Assembly: GCA_003427395.1 (NCBI GenBank)
Contig: BFEA01001166.1
Span: 9,812-59,775 of the forward strand
DNA from: Chara braunii
Taxonomy: Eukaryota; Streptophyta; Charophyceae; Charales; Characeae
Direction: 5' to 3'
DNA length: 49,964 nucleotides
The notes under the pieces are model-generated. The model was given only the letters and a program-made list of their open reading frames with translations, was not told where the DNA came from and ran no database searches. This document shows positions 10,566 through 20,625 of this stretch, piece after piece. The translations under genes and the position numbers were made by a program. Numbering within the stretch: position 1 is the first letter of the stretch; each line of letters opens with the position of its first letter.

Positions 10566-11668
10566 AAAATAACTGACATGTTTTTGACTTTTTGCACGCA
10601 AATTGAAAATGACATAGCATTGAAAAGACCAAATTTATGAAGAAATCAAGGACTTTGATGCTTGGACCTTTTATTAGGTAGAGGACCGTCCTACATATAA
10701 TTATCAGTCTGCGTATCAGTTTTCGGCAGCATGCTCCATTTCTTTGTTGAATGAACATTTTTGCAAAGGTAAAGGTATTCACAACTTTTGGTGCAGAAAA
10801 AAAATCATGGATATCCAATTTAACTAAGTTAGAGTCGATGAGGCATATTCTTCCACAACCTTAGTCCAGCCACTAAGCAAATGGGAAGGTAGTGATTTGT
10901 AGATGAGTTGTTGCAAGCAAATGCGATGATAGTTGTTTGTAGCCGAGTTATTGATGGGTGCAAAATGAACCCGAGTTGTGAAATTTATGGCTGCGATGAG
11001 TTTAAGAAGAACCATCTAATTGTGGAGCCTTTTCTGAACACCAAGATCACCGAGCTGCCGTTGTCCAGGGATAATGATCTCTTATCGGATAGAGGCTATG
11101 CTACCAGAGTGGCTCAGGACCACTTGCCTGGCCGAGCCAAAAATGAATAAAAAAATAACAATAAGATTTTTAAACCATCATTTTTTTTTGAACTTATTTT
11201 GTATTTTTAATTTGGCAAAGAATTTCGATTGGACCCTGAGGCAAGAGTTGTTCAGTTTATTTTTCTGCACAACATAGTTTTTTTTATTTTTTTTTTGGAT
11301 TTGTTGGATTTGTTTTGTCTTTTTTTTAACAGGGATTTTCCCTGGCCGTTTCTCGGCAGAGCTGCCCAGGCAGCCAAGATGACCCGGGCGGCCCGGTTGC
11401 TAACACAGGTTAGAGGACCTTTTGTGGGCTTCAGTAACTACTGACGTAATCCATGTTCTTTCTGATTCACCCTCTGCTGACAATCAGTTAAACTTTAATC
11501 AAGCATCCTCTTGAATGTCTCATCATGGCCAACTATAAACTTACATACACATACCGGATCTTCTTTGTTCGTTGCTTCACAGGCATTTACCTCTGCATTC
11601 GGCACTAGCGATCTTCTTTGTAAAGTGTTCCCCAGTGGATACAGGCTCTTCTGTGTTCTTAGCTTTAC
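10566..11668. other. Intergenic AT-rich stretch, no supported gene
   Basis: AT-rich sequence with T-runs near 11180 and 11280-11330. Short open frames exist (for example 10908-11150) but show no recognisable domain. The promoter of the downstream helicase gene probably lies in the right part, but I see no element that I can name. Confidence 0.5.
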
Positions 11669-13972
11669 ATGCACGCTCCCTCCTCCTCGGCTTTGGGCAC
11701 TAGCAATCTACCTATGTGCAGCATTTCCCATCCAATGGGGTCTCTTTTCCCTGGAGCATTTCACAAAACACGAAGCCTGCAGAATCCTGTCTGGAACTAC
11801 TGCTTCTCTTCCAGTTCACCCGCATGGTATCACAAACCGGTCGGCCGCCATGTTGTTTATTACAGTGCCTATCCAAGGCCAAAAAATGCCTTGAGTGTCT
11901 ACTGCAACGCTTGGCTTATGGAGGCCAACAGATCAGCAGTTGTCTCTTGCAGGGCCTATATAGGGGCCAAGAGGGCATCCGCTGTCCATTGCAGTGCGCA
12001 TTTTGGGGCCAACTTATCTGCCGACACGCCGACTACAGGTAGGCCCCTCAGCTTGAGGGCGAGGGCGAGGGCCAGAGTGAGCATGAGGGTGGGATTTGAG
12101 AAACAAGGCATCAACTCCACAACTTCCTGGAGGCCTTCACACAAAGAGAAAGGAGATGTGCGGACCCTAGCAAGCTTACCGCTCCATGTGCACAGATCGT
12201 CTGTCCCATGTTATGTGGGGGCCAATCCGCTGGAGCTGTCTCTTTTAACTTACAGTACAAAATATAAATTTGAAGGACAGCTTCTAAGGAGACCACCACA
12301 AATTTCACCTTTAGTATCGTATCCATCGTTGAGAGTATTGCTGCGCAGAATCCTCAGCGGTCATCGGTGTTGTGATCGTTGCTTTAGCTGCTCTGCAACG
12401 ATTGACGATGAAGGCAGGAGTGTGGTTGTTAGTAACACACAATCGGACGTGGAAGGAGGAGATGTGGACAGCCAATGCCAAGACGAGACATTAAGCGAGC
12501 TTTTGAAGGATCAGGTGCCAGAATGGTTGTTAAAAAGGGTACAGGAGTTGGGTTTTGTGACACCGACAAGTGTTCAGCGGGAGGCTCTACCAGCTGTCTT
12601 CAGTGGGCGGGATTGCATAATTCATGCTCAGACTGGTTCAGGGAAAACTCTGGTGTACTTGATGCCATTGATTGCGAACATCGACACGAGAAGATCAGCG
12701 GTCCAAGCTCTTGTTGTGGTTCCCACAAGGGAGCTTGGGATGCAAGTTGCTAAGGTGGCAAGGCTATTAGGAGGAGGGAGCAGGGGAGATGACTCTAAAG
12801 AAAGAGAGGGAGGGGATGCTTGTTCAAAACCAGCCACCCGAAGAGACTCTAAGAGATTCTCCGTCATGACTGCCCTTGAAGGCACCGGAGCTGCCAGAGT
12901 TAAGGGATGGTTGAAGGCCGAGCCTCCACAACTGGTGGTGGGAATGCCTGAGCGTCTTCTGCAAATGATCAACGACAAAACCCTGAGGACAAACGCATTG
13001 CAATACGTTGTGGTTGACGAAGTTGATGCGGTGTTAGAACGGATGAAAAAGTCAAGAAGCTCACATCTTCACCAGCTTCTGACAATGGCAGGGTCTTGCA
13101 GCAGACGTCAGACACTGCTTGTGAGTGCAACTGTACCGCAGCACCATCACTTCGCATCGTACTGTATCCAAAACAAATGGGCGAAGCCAGATCTTCTGCA
13201 TATCCATGTCGAGCCAGAAGAGAAGCTTCCAACTCACATAAAACACCGCTACATAATCTGCGCAGAGCCGAAGAGGCTCGAAATGCTGGACAAACTGATC
13301 GCGTCCGACAAGCCTCGGGCGGCAATCGTTTTTGGAAACGAACAGTCGGAGAAAGGGAAGAGATCTGGTGCTTTACCCCCAGCACAGGTGATTGCTCAGT
13401 ACCTTTCTGAAAACAAACTTGTTTTCCCACATGTCATCGGCAGCACAAACCTGAGTTTGGAGAAGAACATGGCAGTTTCCATCTCCTCTGGAACTAGTGA
13501 AGCACAAAACACAACAAGTGCCAGATCTGAAAACCAGGAGCCTAGGATGAAGGGGCGGCCTGTTACTGAGGGCCAGGAGTGGGATGAAGAGTTTGGCAGC
13601 ACAGGAATATCAGCAAATGTACTAGACGAGGAAACTGATGAGACGTGGAGGCCATTGCTTTTGACTGATGATGCAGATGCCAATGCTAGGGTCAGTGTAT
13701 TGGATGAATTCAGAAGAGGAGCCAGGCGTTTGCTTGTCACGACTGACTTCGCAGGAAGGGGGTTGGATATTCCATCAGTTAGCCATGTATACAACTTTGA
13801 CCTGCCTTCCAGTGCAATAGCGTATGTTCACAGAGGTGGGCGTACTGGAAGAGATCCGTTCGGGAGGGAGCAGGGAATTGTTACATCATTTGCTACCAAC
13901 AAGGAGGTCTTTGTTCTGAAGAGACTATGGAACGAGTTGCAAATCGCTGCAGAGGAAGTTAACCTCAACTAG
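11669..13972 (+). CDS. RH58: DEAD-box ATP-dependent RNA helicase 58-like
   Basis: An ATP-dependent RNA helicase that matches plant RH58, a predicted chloroplast protein, along its core. Residues count from the first Met of the 767-codon frame. Visible are the Q-motif segment GFVTPTSVQ (about 295), motif I AQTGSGKT (320-327), Ia PTRELGMQ, motif II DEVD (450-453) in place of DEAD, motif III SAT (486-488), IV AIVFGNEQSEKGK (from 552), V DFAGRGLDIP (693-702) and VI HRGGRTGR (721-728). DEVD, KGWLKAEPP and the FGNEQSEK segment point to RH58 rather than other DEAD-box families. The core has no intron. The start is unresolved: codons before about 139 overlap a degenerate minisatellite, and Met139 (12083) would give a basic, Ser-rich, transit-peptide-like N-terminus. 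A Ser/Glu-rich insert of about 70 residues lies between motifs IV and V. Confidence 0.88.
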   Translation: MHAPSSSALGTSNLPMCSISHPMGSLFPGAFHKTRSLQNPVWNYCFSSSSPAWYHKPVGRHVVYYSAYPRPKNALSVYCNAWLMEANRSAVVSCRAYIGAKRASAVHCSAHFGANLSADTPTTGRPLSLRARARARVSMRVGFEKQGINSTTSWRPSHKEKGDVRTLASLPLHVHRSSVPCYVGANPLELSLLTYSTKYKFEGQLLRRPPQISPLVSYPSLRVLLRRILSGHRCCDRCFSCSATIDDEGRSVVVSNTQSDVEGGDVDSQCQDETLSELLKDQVPEWLLKRVQELGFVTPTSVQREALPAVFSGRDCIIHAQTGSGKTLVYLMPLIANIDTRRSAVQALVVVPTRELGMQVAKVARLLGGGSRGDDSKEREGGDACSKPATRRDSKRFSVMTALEGTGAARVKGWLKAEPPQLVVGMPERLLQMINDKTLRTNALQYVVVDEVDAVLERMKKSRSSHLHQLLTMAGSCSRRQTLLVSATVPQHHHFASYCIQNKWAKPDLLHIHVEPEEKLPTHIKHRYIICAEPKRLEMLDKLIASDKPRAAIVFGNEQSEKGKRSGALPPAQVIAQYLSENKLVFPHVIGSTNLSLEKNMAVSISSGTSEAQNTTSARSENQEPRMKGRPVTEGQEWDEEFGSTGISANVLDEETDETWRPLLLTDDADANARVSVLDEFRRGARRLLVTTDFAGRGLDIPSVSHVYNFDLPSSAIAYVHRGGRTGRDPFGREQGIVTSFATNKEVFVLKRLWNELQIAAEEVNLN
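11855..12015 (+). repeat. Degenerate ~55-bp minisatellite at the 5' side of the helicase gene
   Basis: A unit running roughly TGTCTACTGCAACGCTTGG, then GGCCAA, then ATCAGCAGT, recurs about three times with substitutions (near 11860, 11896, 11938 and 11985). It lies inside the long open frame but encodes no known domain, which makes the upstream part of that frame doubtful as coding sequence. Confidence 0.45.
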
Positions 13973-14061
13973 GCACCACGTTGAAGCCAGAGGAATCACT
14001 ACTTTGTTTTTACTGCTATCAGCAATGAGGTGTGTGCCTTCACGAAACTTTTTGGCAAGGG

Positions 14062-14062
<1 letters not shown>

Positions 14063-14106
<44 letters not shown>
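14063..14106. repeat. (TG)n microsatellite
   Basis: Uninterrupted TG dinucleotides about 90 bases after the helicase stop, probably in or near its 3' untranslated region. Confidence 0.95.
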
Positions 14107-14173
14107 CACTTTGCTACACACAACACAAAAGAAAGGTAACTTCACCGACTCGTCAGGAGGTTGAACCTGACAG
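14107..14173 (-). repeat. Fragment of the composite-repeat core
   Basis: On the minus strand it reads GGTTCAACCTC then CTGACGAGTCGGTG. This is the same core seen at 45277-45406 and 48949-48988. Here it is short and flanked on both sides by microsatellites. Confidence 0.6.
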
Positions 14174-14175
14174 TG

Positions 14176-14176
<1 letters not shown>

Positions 14177-14242
<66 letters not shown>

Positions 14243-14243
14243 N

Positions 14244-14302
<59 letters not shown>
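14177..14302. repeat. Compound (TG)n(GA)n microsatellite
   Basis: TG repeats run to about 14228 and change directly into GA repeats to 14302, with a single N at 14243. Confidence 0.95.
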
Positions 14303-14304
<2 letters not shown>

Positions 14305-14832
14305 CAAGTGATCGGCATTTCTGAGGTGGGAAGCATGTTGTTGAAGGCGCACACTTCCTGGGATAGAAATGTTTCTTTGGGAAAGCTTCGGTTTGTTCTT
14401 TCTCAGACATAAAGGCTACCTTCTGTATGCAGGGCTCACAGTTAGTTGCTTTGAGCCACTAAGCCCGCAGATGCTTCAAATTACCGGTATGGCGAGGAAG
14501 CGTAAAAGTTTTGAGCTTAATGGTAGCAGCGGAGAGCAAGAAGGTGCACAGAAAAAGAAGAAAAATATTTCGCTGTCAGAATGTACATTTTTATCTTAGA
14601 ATTCTTTTCTGATTCCTTAAATCACCATTACCACAGAATCGATTTTGTCAAACCTTCAAAAGCAACCGACCTTGCCCTGCCCAGCCAGAAATGTCACGCC
14701 TATCGGGTCACAGCATCTTTGATCCATATATGCATGCGGTTTGGCAGTGGGTGGAAATGGAAACATTTTTGTTTATTGTTTGGAACTTAAATCCCTGATT
14801 TTCTTGGAATTTTTTTATCGACGAGAATAAGA
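14303..14832. other. Intergenic, nothing recognised
   Basis: Unique-looking sequence without long open frames of recognisable content. I see no RNA gene or repeat structure here. Confidence 0.5.
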
Positions 14833-15551
14833 ATTGCGCCTGTGACCGCTGCACAGTTCAGAATTCGCAGAAATGACAGTGCACTGCAAGCTTGGGCGAA
14901 GACCAGTTAGAAACTGCAAGAAAAACAGTAAATCATGCGTTCAACGGCCTGCCGGTTCAAGCTTGGGCGAAGACCAGTTAGAAACTGCAAGAAAAACAGT
15001 AAGTCATGCGTTCGACGGCGTGCCGGTTCAATAATTGACAAAAATGGGAGGTGGCGGTAGTGGTGCCGCTCTTTTTCCCGTGGCCTGGCCTGGGAGCAGT
15101 TACGGGTAGCAGGCCCTCCCGTTTTTGGCTCGTTTCCCCAGGGGTGTGGCCTAGGCATCTCCGCCTCTGGGCCACGGGCATGGCGTAGACATCTCGGCTG
15201 TGGCCTAGCCACGGGTGTGGCCTAGACATCTCGGCCGTGGCAAGACGTCTCCGCCATGGCCCAGCCACGGGTGTGGCCTAGACACCTCGGCCGTGCCATA
15301 AGCAGGCCTGGAAAAAAAAAAAGCCGCATGCGGCAGGTGCGAAAAAAAAAGAAGAAAAATGAGTCGCAGGCATGGGAAAAAAAAAAAAAAAACACGAATG
15401 GCTACCTGATTTTGCCACTTCCGAACTTCCAATGGCTAAAAGTGCACAAAGCTGTTCTGTTTTTTGCAGTTTCTAACTGCCCTCGGCCCAGAACCGCAGT
15501 GCCCTGTTATTCCTGCGAATTTGGAACTGTGCAGCGGTCACCCGCGCAGTT
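14833..15551. mobile_element. Non-autonomous TIR element with internal minisatellite
   Basis: The left arm TGCGCCTGTGACCGCTGCAC is mirrored by the right arm, whose complement reads TGCGCGGGTGACCGCTGCAC. Pairing continues for about 110 bases (CAGTTAGAAACTGCAA on both strands). Inside are a 71-base tandem doublet (from 14887 and 14958), a GC-rich minisatellite (15130-15300) and A-rich runs. There is no transposase frame. Both flanks contain AGAATAA, but a precise target duplication is not clear. Confidence 0.75.
15130..15300. repeat. GC-rich minisatellite (GGCCTAGACATCTCGGC unit)
   Basis: The unit, roughly GTGTGGCCTAGACATCTC plus a GGCCGTGG spacer, recurs about four to five times with variation. 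It lies inside the TIR element at 14833-15551. Confidence 0.75.
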
Positions 15552-15846
15552 ATTTCAAGAATAAAACATTGCTGAAGTTGGGGTACTTCGAATTTTGCAC
15601 ACCGTCGCGGTACCCACCTTGCGTCTGGTAGGCTGAGCTTTTCATTTTGCAGTGCATATACGCTTGTGACTCTTGCGAGATCTGGAGGAGGGAGGGTGGA
15701 GGATTTTTCTTCCCTTTCCCGAAAAGAGCAACATCAGAATTTCTCTTGCAGAATTCTGAGCGACAAAAATCATCATAGTTGGCACACTCAGATTTTTGCG
15801 TCGGGCCTTCGACCGCCGACAGCCCCCACTCCCTCCCTCGGCGATG

Positions 15847-16400
15847 GGGCACACTCACAGGAGTGCATTTTTCTTTATCGTCGGGAGACTGGTGGTCTAA
15901 GAGTGGCAGGTGTTCTCCTTGTGTCTTAATTTCAGAGATTTCGATCATACATGCTTTGTGCACTCCGCAGGCCCTTCCCGACACAACACACCCTCATCAT
16001 GACTGAATTGAACAGGAGAGATACCTTGCCTGCATTCATGATATGGGTGTGTTCTGTTGGATGGATGACGACAGTTCAGGAAGTGATCGTGAGAGGTGGA
16101 AATCAATAATCAACTTTCACCCACTATAAGGCCCACTCACAGGTTTGCCATTTCTTGATCACTGGGGGGGCTGGTGGTCTTAAGAGACAGGTCGTGTCCC
16201 TTTGTCTCAGTTTCAGAGATATAGATCACACATGCTTGTGCATTCGACACACCCCACTGGACACATAACATGCCCTCATCGTATCGTTGCATTGAATTGG
16301 AAAGATACCTTGTACACCTTCATGACAAGGGTGTTTTGTGTTCGATGGAAAGCGGTAGTTTCGAAGATGGTGCTGACAGGTGGAAGTTGATAAGCATGAA
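15847..16400. repeat. Diverged tandem doublet, ~285 bp unit
   Basis: Two adjacent copies, about 15847-16122 and 16131-16400, share in order CACTCACAGG, CTGGTGGTCT, TTTCAGAGAT, CCCTCATC, GATACCTTG, TTCATGA and GGTGGAA. They differ at many positions. No coding function is seen. The start of the first copy is approximate. Confidence 0.75.
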
Positions 16401-16789
16401 AGGTGGAAAGGTACGACTCTCTAATTCAGCGGATTACCACTTCATTCCTTCTTCTGGCACCCCAGGTGAGCAATATCCTGAGTATTGATGTCCCCATTAG
16501 TTCTCTTAGGGAATGCTCGCATCACAGTGGGACTGTTTAAAGCACCAGTCCTTCTGATTTTGCAACCTGGATGGCTGCTGGATGCCAAGAGAGACAGAAC
16601 TGACACGTGAGCATACTATTTTGTTTTTGCCTGGCGCCGCTCGCTGTAGTCGGACTCCACTGAATTCGGTAGCTTGCTGGTAGTTAAAAACGGAATGTAA
16701 CTCCTGCTGTGATCCTACTCAATTCATAATGCAAGACTCCACTTTGAGACAGTGCCACACTTCACAACTCAAGAAGAAGAAGTGGAATA

Positions 16790-17094
16790 AGACAAGGAGA
16801 GATTGAATGAAGAAAGAACCGATGTCATGTCATGCCTCTTGGCATCATCATCTCCGTCACGTACTAATCACGTACTTCTATTAATATTTGATACTAGGAG
16901 AGATTGAGTGATTAAAGCACCAATTTCATGTCCCTCCTCTCAGCATCATCATCTCCCTCACATAAACGCCTACTCTTATTAATAATTGCTACAATAATTA
17001 ATGAATTAATAAATAAACAAGAATCAACGTCCGATCCCCCAAAGAACTCTCCTTTAGCTCGTCCGATCCCCCAAAGAACTCTCCTTTAGCTCTT
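16790..17094. repeat. Two further tandem doublets (about 107 bp and 33 bp)
   Basis: AGGAGAGATTGA, CATGTC, CATCATCATCTCC and TATTAATA recur at 16796-16893 and 16898-17000. Then a 33-base unit starting GTCCGATCCCCC occurs twice, at about 17029 and 17062, without visible difference. Confidence 0.75.
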
Positions 17095-17690
17095 TGGCTC
17101 TCCTTTCCTTACGGTGTCACAACTGGCTATGGCTGTTCATCCATGCCTAACACGGATGCGTAGAGGACAACGCACTACTACTAAGCTTCTCCCATCTCCT
17201 ACTGCCGGTGCCTCTTTCTTGGATGATGTCCATGTCCAACCGGCACCCCAAGGGGGGGGGGGGGGGGTTCTATATGGAGCGCCAAACGAGGAAGTGGAGG
17301 TCAAGGTCCATCGTAGCCAAAGGTTAGTCTCTATGTTGGTTCCCTTACTTACTCCTCTGCCTCTGCTCTCACCTTCCACCTACCTTTCTTTCTCACCTGC
17401 ACCTCCTCCTGCCGCCTCATTCTCCACCTCACTCGGCCTGGTGGTGTTTCAGCAACATGACTGCCAGGTGAATATTCAAACTATTCATCGCCTCTGGGCT
17501 CCTGCATCCCAACTCGCCCTATTCCTGGATCCACTGGGTGTGCTCGGGCTCTTGCCTCCCAATGCAGCCTATTGTGACCCGGACTATTGGTTCCTTCCTT
17601 TTGGTGGGAACATCATTCCTTCTATAGTCCTACTTCTTTGACCCATACCTAGCCCTAATCACGAGTACATACAGATTGGTACTGTTCTGT
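17095..17690. other. Possible remnant of an LTR related to element B
   Basis: The order of segments (a polypurine stretch, TATTAATAAT-type AT block, GACAACRCA, then GGGAACATCATT) resembles the LTR of element B (23026-24328), but similarity is patchy and no TG/CA ends are clear. A G16 run lies near 17251-17267. The open frame at 17114-17641 has no recognisable domain and is not called a gene. Confidence 0.3.
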
Positions 17691-17888
17691 CTTGTCGTTG
17701 TGTTTTTTTTGGCCTATTAGTGTCCAGGATACTGCATTGTGCATCTATGAGATACACTTTGTGGGGCACCAAAAAGTGTTGTGGCAAAAAAACAAACGAA
17801 AAAAGTGTTGTGGCATGCCAAAGATGTTAATGATATGTAGGTAAAAGAAGAGATTTGACGCAGCGTGGCGGCGCTCGGCTAGGCGACC

Positions 17889-18754
17889 TACCGTCTTCGT
17901 CTTCCCCCAAACATAACGCATATGCCTTGTGAACGAATACAATGCATATCGTGCGTTGCACTCGTTTACAACGCATATGCGTTTTGTTTGAGTGAACAGG
18001 ACCAACTTTACCTTCACAAGGGGTCGGGTCCAGGCTGAGTAGGCTCAGTTATGGACCATGGCCAAGGGCCTCAGAGCCTTGAAAAATAGGGTAAAAAAAA
18101 AGTAGCGATGTACCTTTCCATGTTCTGGTCGGGGATTCATTTATTTCCCCTACTTGGGGCCTCACTCCACTCCTCAGGAAATGTGCAAAATGAGAATGAA
18201 TCTTCTGCTAAAACATGGAAAGATACAACCCTTTTCTGTCTTTTCTCTCTTCGTGACCACCGTAGCAGCGTGGCCTTTGTGAGTGGCTTGAACTGGCTTC
18301 CAGTTTCTTGGCCGCACCACTTTCTTGGTTGTCAGAAGCGCCTTCGCGCACGGACACACACACACACACACACGGGGAGGGAGAGAGAGAGAGAGAGAGA
18401 GAGNNNNNNNNNNNNNNNNNNNNNNNNNNNNNNNNNNNNNNNNNNNNNNNNNNNNNNNNNNNNNNNNNNNNNNNNNNNNNNNNNNNNNNNNNNNNNNNNN
18501 NNNNNNNNNNNNNNNNNNNNNNNNNNNNNNNNNNNNNNNNNNNNNNNNNNNNNNNNNNNNNNNNNNNNNNNNNNNNNNNNNNNNNNNNNNNNNNNNNNNN
18601 NNNNNNNNNNNNNNNNNNNNNNNNNNNNNNNNNNNNNNNNNNNNNNNNNNNNNNNNNNNNNNNNNNNNNNNNNNNNNNNNNNNNNNNNNNNNNNNNNNNN
18701 NNNNNNNNNNNNNNNNNNNNNNNNNNNNNNNNNNNNNNNNNNNNNNNNNNNNNN

Positions 18755-18825
<71 letters not shown>

Positions 18826-19086
18826 CATGGGCCTGTCCCGGTCACCAGGGCAAGAACAGAGCAGGCGCTGACCTTCGGGGGGGGGTTATATTTGAATACA
18901 ACAATTTTCTCATCGTGAAATTCGAATATAAGGCATGTATGTAGTATTCGAATAGAACACATGCGTTATATTCGAAGTGCCCTTGTATTCGAAGAAAATG
19001 GTGTGACTTTTTGAAAACCGTTTTTTCTGGAAAACTCGAATACAACACATGCGTTATGTTCGGGGGAAGATGGTAGCACTGTCGCC
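17889..19086. mobile_element. TIR element of the CTACCGTCTTC family
   Basis: The left end reads CTACCGTCTTC, CCCCCAAACATAACGCAT. The right end on the minus strand reads CTACCATCTTC, CCCCCGAACATAACGCAT. Motifs of the form ATTCGAATA and ACGCATGCG recur inward of both ends. The interior contains a CA/GA microsatellite and a 351-base N gap (18404-18754), so its coding capacity cannot be judged. Confidence 0.6.
18353..18822. repeat. (CA)n/(GA)n microsatellite with 351-base assembly gap
   Basis: A short CA run passes into GA repeats, which are interrupted by N from 18404 to 18754 and resume to 18822. Reading frames across the gap are meaningless. Confidence 0.95.
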
Positions 19087-19671
19087 TGAATCTGTCGAAG
19101 CCGGGGCTAGGGTTACACCAGACTACTGCTGCCATACCTAGCCAGCCCCGGGGGCCCACGATGATCGTGCTCATTCTTTGCAGGCACAAAGCTTGTCTGG
19201 CACACCTGATTCTGTGCCGAGCATGGTGTTGTGGTTATCTTGAGCGGTGGTGCACCTTTGTTGCATACACTAATTGTAACCAATATCAGGGTGCGATTGG
19301 TGCAGCTGGTCTCAGATATGGAGTTTGTATTACACATTGAAGTTTCTGGCCGTTTGCTCGTCCTTTAGACGGGCCTCGGTCATGATGACGACCTTTCAAG
19401 ATCGATGCTGAGGACTTATAGCAGACTGGGGAGGCACTTCGTTGGTGACTTGCGATCCTCCTTTGGCGGAAACTGGTTTCCCGTACATCAGTTGTCGACC
19501 AGGGGAATTGATGAGGTTGCCTTATGGAGGATTCGGTTGCTTTCGGGGATTGCTGGTTCGTCCACCTTTGAGGATACAGCTTTGGGAAGCCTTTTCTGGT
19601 ATTGCTTTGACGCGTATAAAGTTTCGAGGTTGTTTGTCTCGTGCCACTACTAATTATCGTTGTATCTAGAC
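19087..19671. other. Intergenic, no recognised gene
   Basis: Open frames of up to 166 codons exist on the minus strand (19286-19786), but I recognise no domain. GC content is higher than in the AT-rich stretch to the right, and a decayed mobile element is possible. Confidence 0.4.
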
Positions 19672-19731
19672 TGAAAGTTCCCCAAATACGTCTGTAATGA
19701 CCGAGCGTTCTATTCAGGTGAAGACGGTAGG
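19672..19731 (-). repeat. Single end of a CTACCGTCTTC-family element
   Basis: On the minus strand it reads CTACCGTCTTCACCTGAATA then GAACGCTCGGTCATTA. This is the same sequence as the arms of the foldback at 44552-44657, with scattered differences. No partner end is seen nearby. Confidence 0.75.
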
Positions 19732-20530
19732 GCTCTTCGATTGATTGAGGTGAATAGTCTTCACCAGTTCCTTGGTACGTGTTCACCTGTTGGGTGTTAT
19801 TTTCCTTTGTTTTTCTCGCAGGGGTGTTACAAATTCTAGTTATTAGATGTCGCGTCGAGTTTCTTTGATAATTTTTCTTTCGACGCGATCTTGGTCTCGT
19901 TTTAGGTCTGATATGTCGTTTGTGTTCTAACTTCTAACTCTGGTTTTTGCGATATTGGGGTCTTGTTTTCTTTTGTAGTTTTGCCATTTTAGGTCAAAGA
20001 TAAAAACATGATTTACAGTATTGTAGGACACTACACGGGGTGTTAAAAAAAAAAGAAAAAAAAAGAAAAAAAAAGGAATTCATTTGGTTGTTGTTGTGGT
20101 GGTTTTCGGGTTATTGGGCTTCTTCTATTCGTTTCATTACGGACAAAGGTAATACAGGGTTTGATTTTAGAAAATTAGGTGACCACTGACCAGTTACAAA
20201 TTTTTGGAATTCTTTGGTTTCTTGAACTTTCTTCTATTTTTCCTTTTCTCCCATTCCTTGGTTCCTTTTTCACAGGGGAAGGGGCTCCACTTGCTGAGTG
20301 AAGCAGGAGACCTCATGGCCCCTGAATCCGTAACTCGTTCCTAATTGTATTTTTGCGTTGGGCACTGGGCCCTTAATGCAAACGAAATGTTGCTGGAAAT
20401 GAACTCTTACACCATGTACTTCTTGTTTTTTAGAATCTTTTAAATATGTTTTAGGATTTTTGGGTGTGTACTCGGTCGTGCAGCGCAGGTGGCATGCTGC
20501 ATGTCTGCACTTTGCATGCATGCAGTTGGC
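19732..20530. other. AT-rich intergenic stretch with A-rich tail near 20045
   Basis: Contains a short stem (GTCGCGTCGAG opposite CTTTCGACGCGAT near 19850-19890) and an A-rich run with interspersed G at 20046-20078, which could be a retroposon tail. No gene is supported. Confidence 0.45.
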
Positions 20531-20625
20531 CGCAAGTTTGGGTGCATGGAATTGGCTGCAAGCGTGGTTTCCACCATNCGCAAGTTTGGGTGCATGGAAT
20601 TGGCTGCAAGCGTGGTTTCCACCAT
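20531..20625. repeat. Identical 47-base doublet separated by one N
   Basis: 20531-20577 and 20579-20625 are the same 47 bases (starting CGCAAGTTTGGGTGC) with a single N at 20578. The pattern suggests two overlapping contig ends joined without merging, so the duplication may not exist in the genome. Confidence 0.8.

Noticed and set aside
14004-14410. Frames made of Ser-Leu, Thr-His, Cys-Val or Arg-Glu repeats
   Set aside because: They translate dinucleotide microsatellites in several frames and have no coding meaning.
17114-17641. 175-codon plus-strand frame
   Set aside because: No recognisable domain, low-complexity Pro/Ser/Leu content, includes a G16 run and lies in a possible LTR remnant.
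18108-18962. Open frames of 190-280 codons across the gap
   Set aside because: Most of their length is N.
19286-19786. 166-codon minus-strand frame
   Set aside because: Contains part of the CTACCGTCTTC-family end sequence and has no domain that I can identify.
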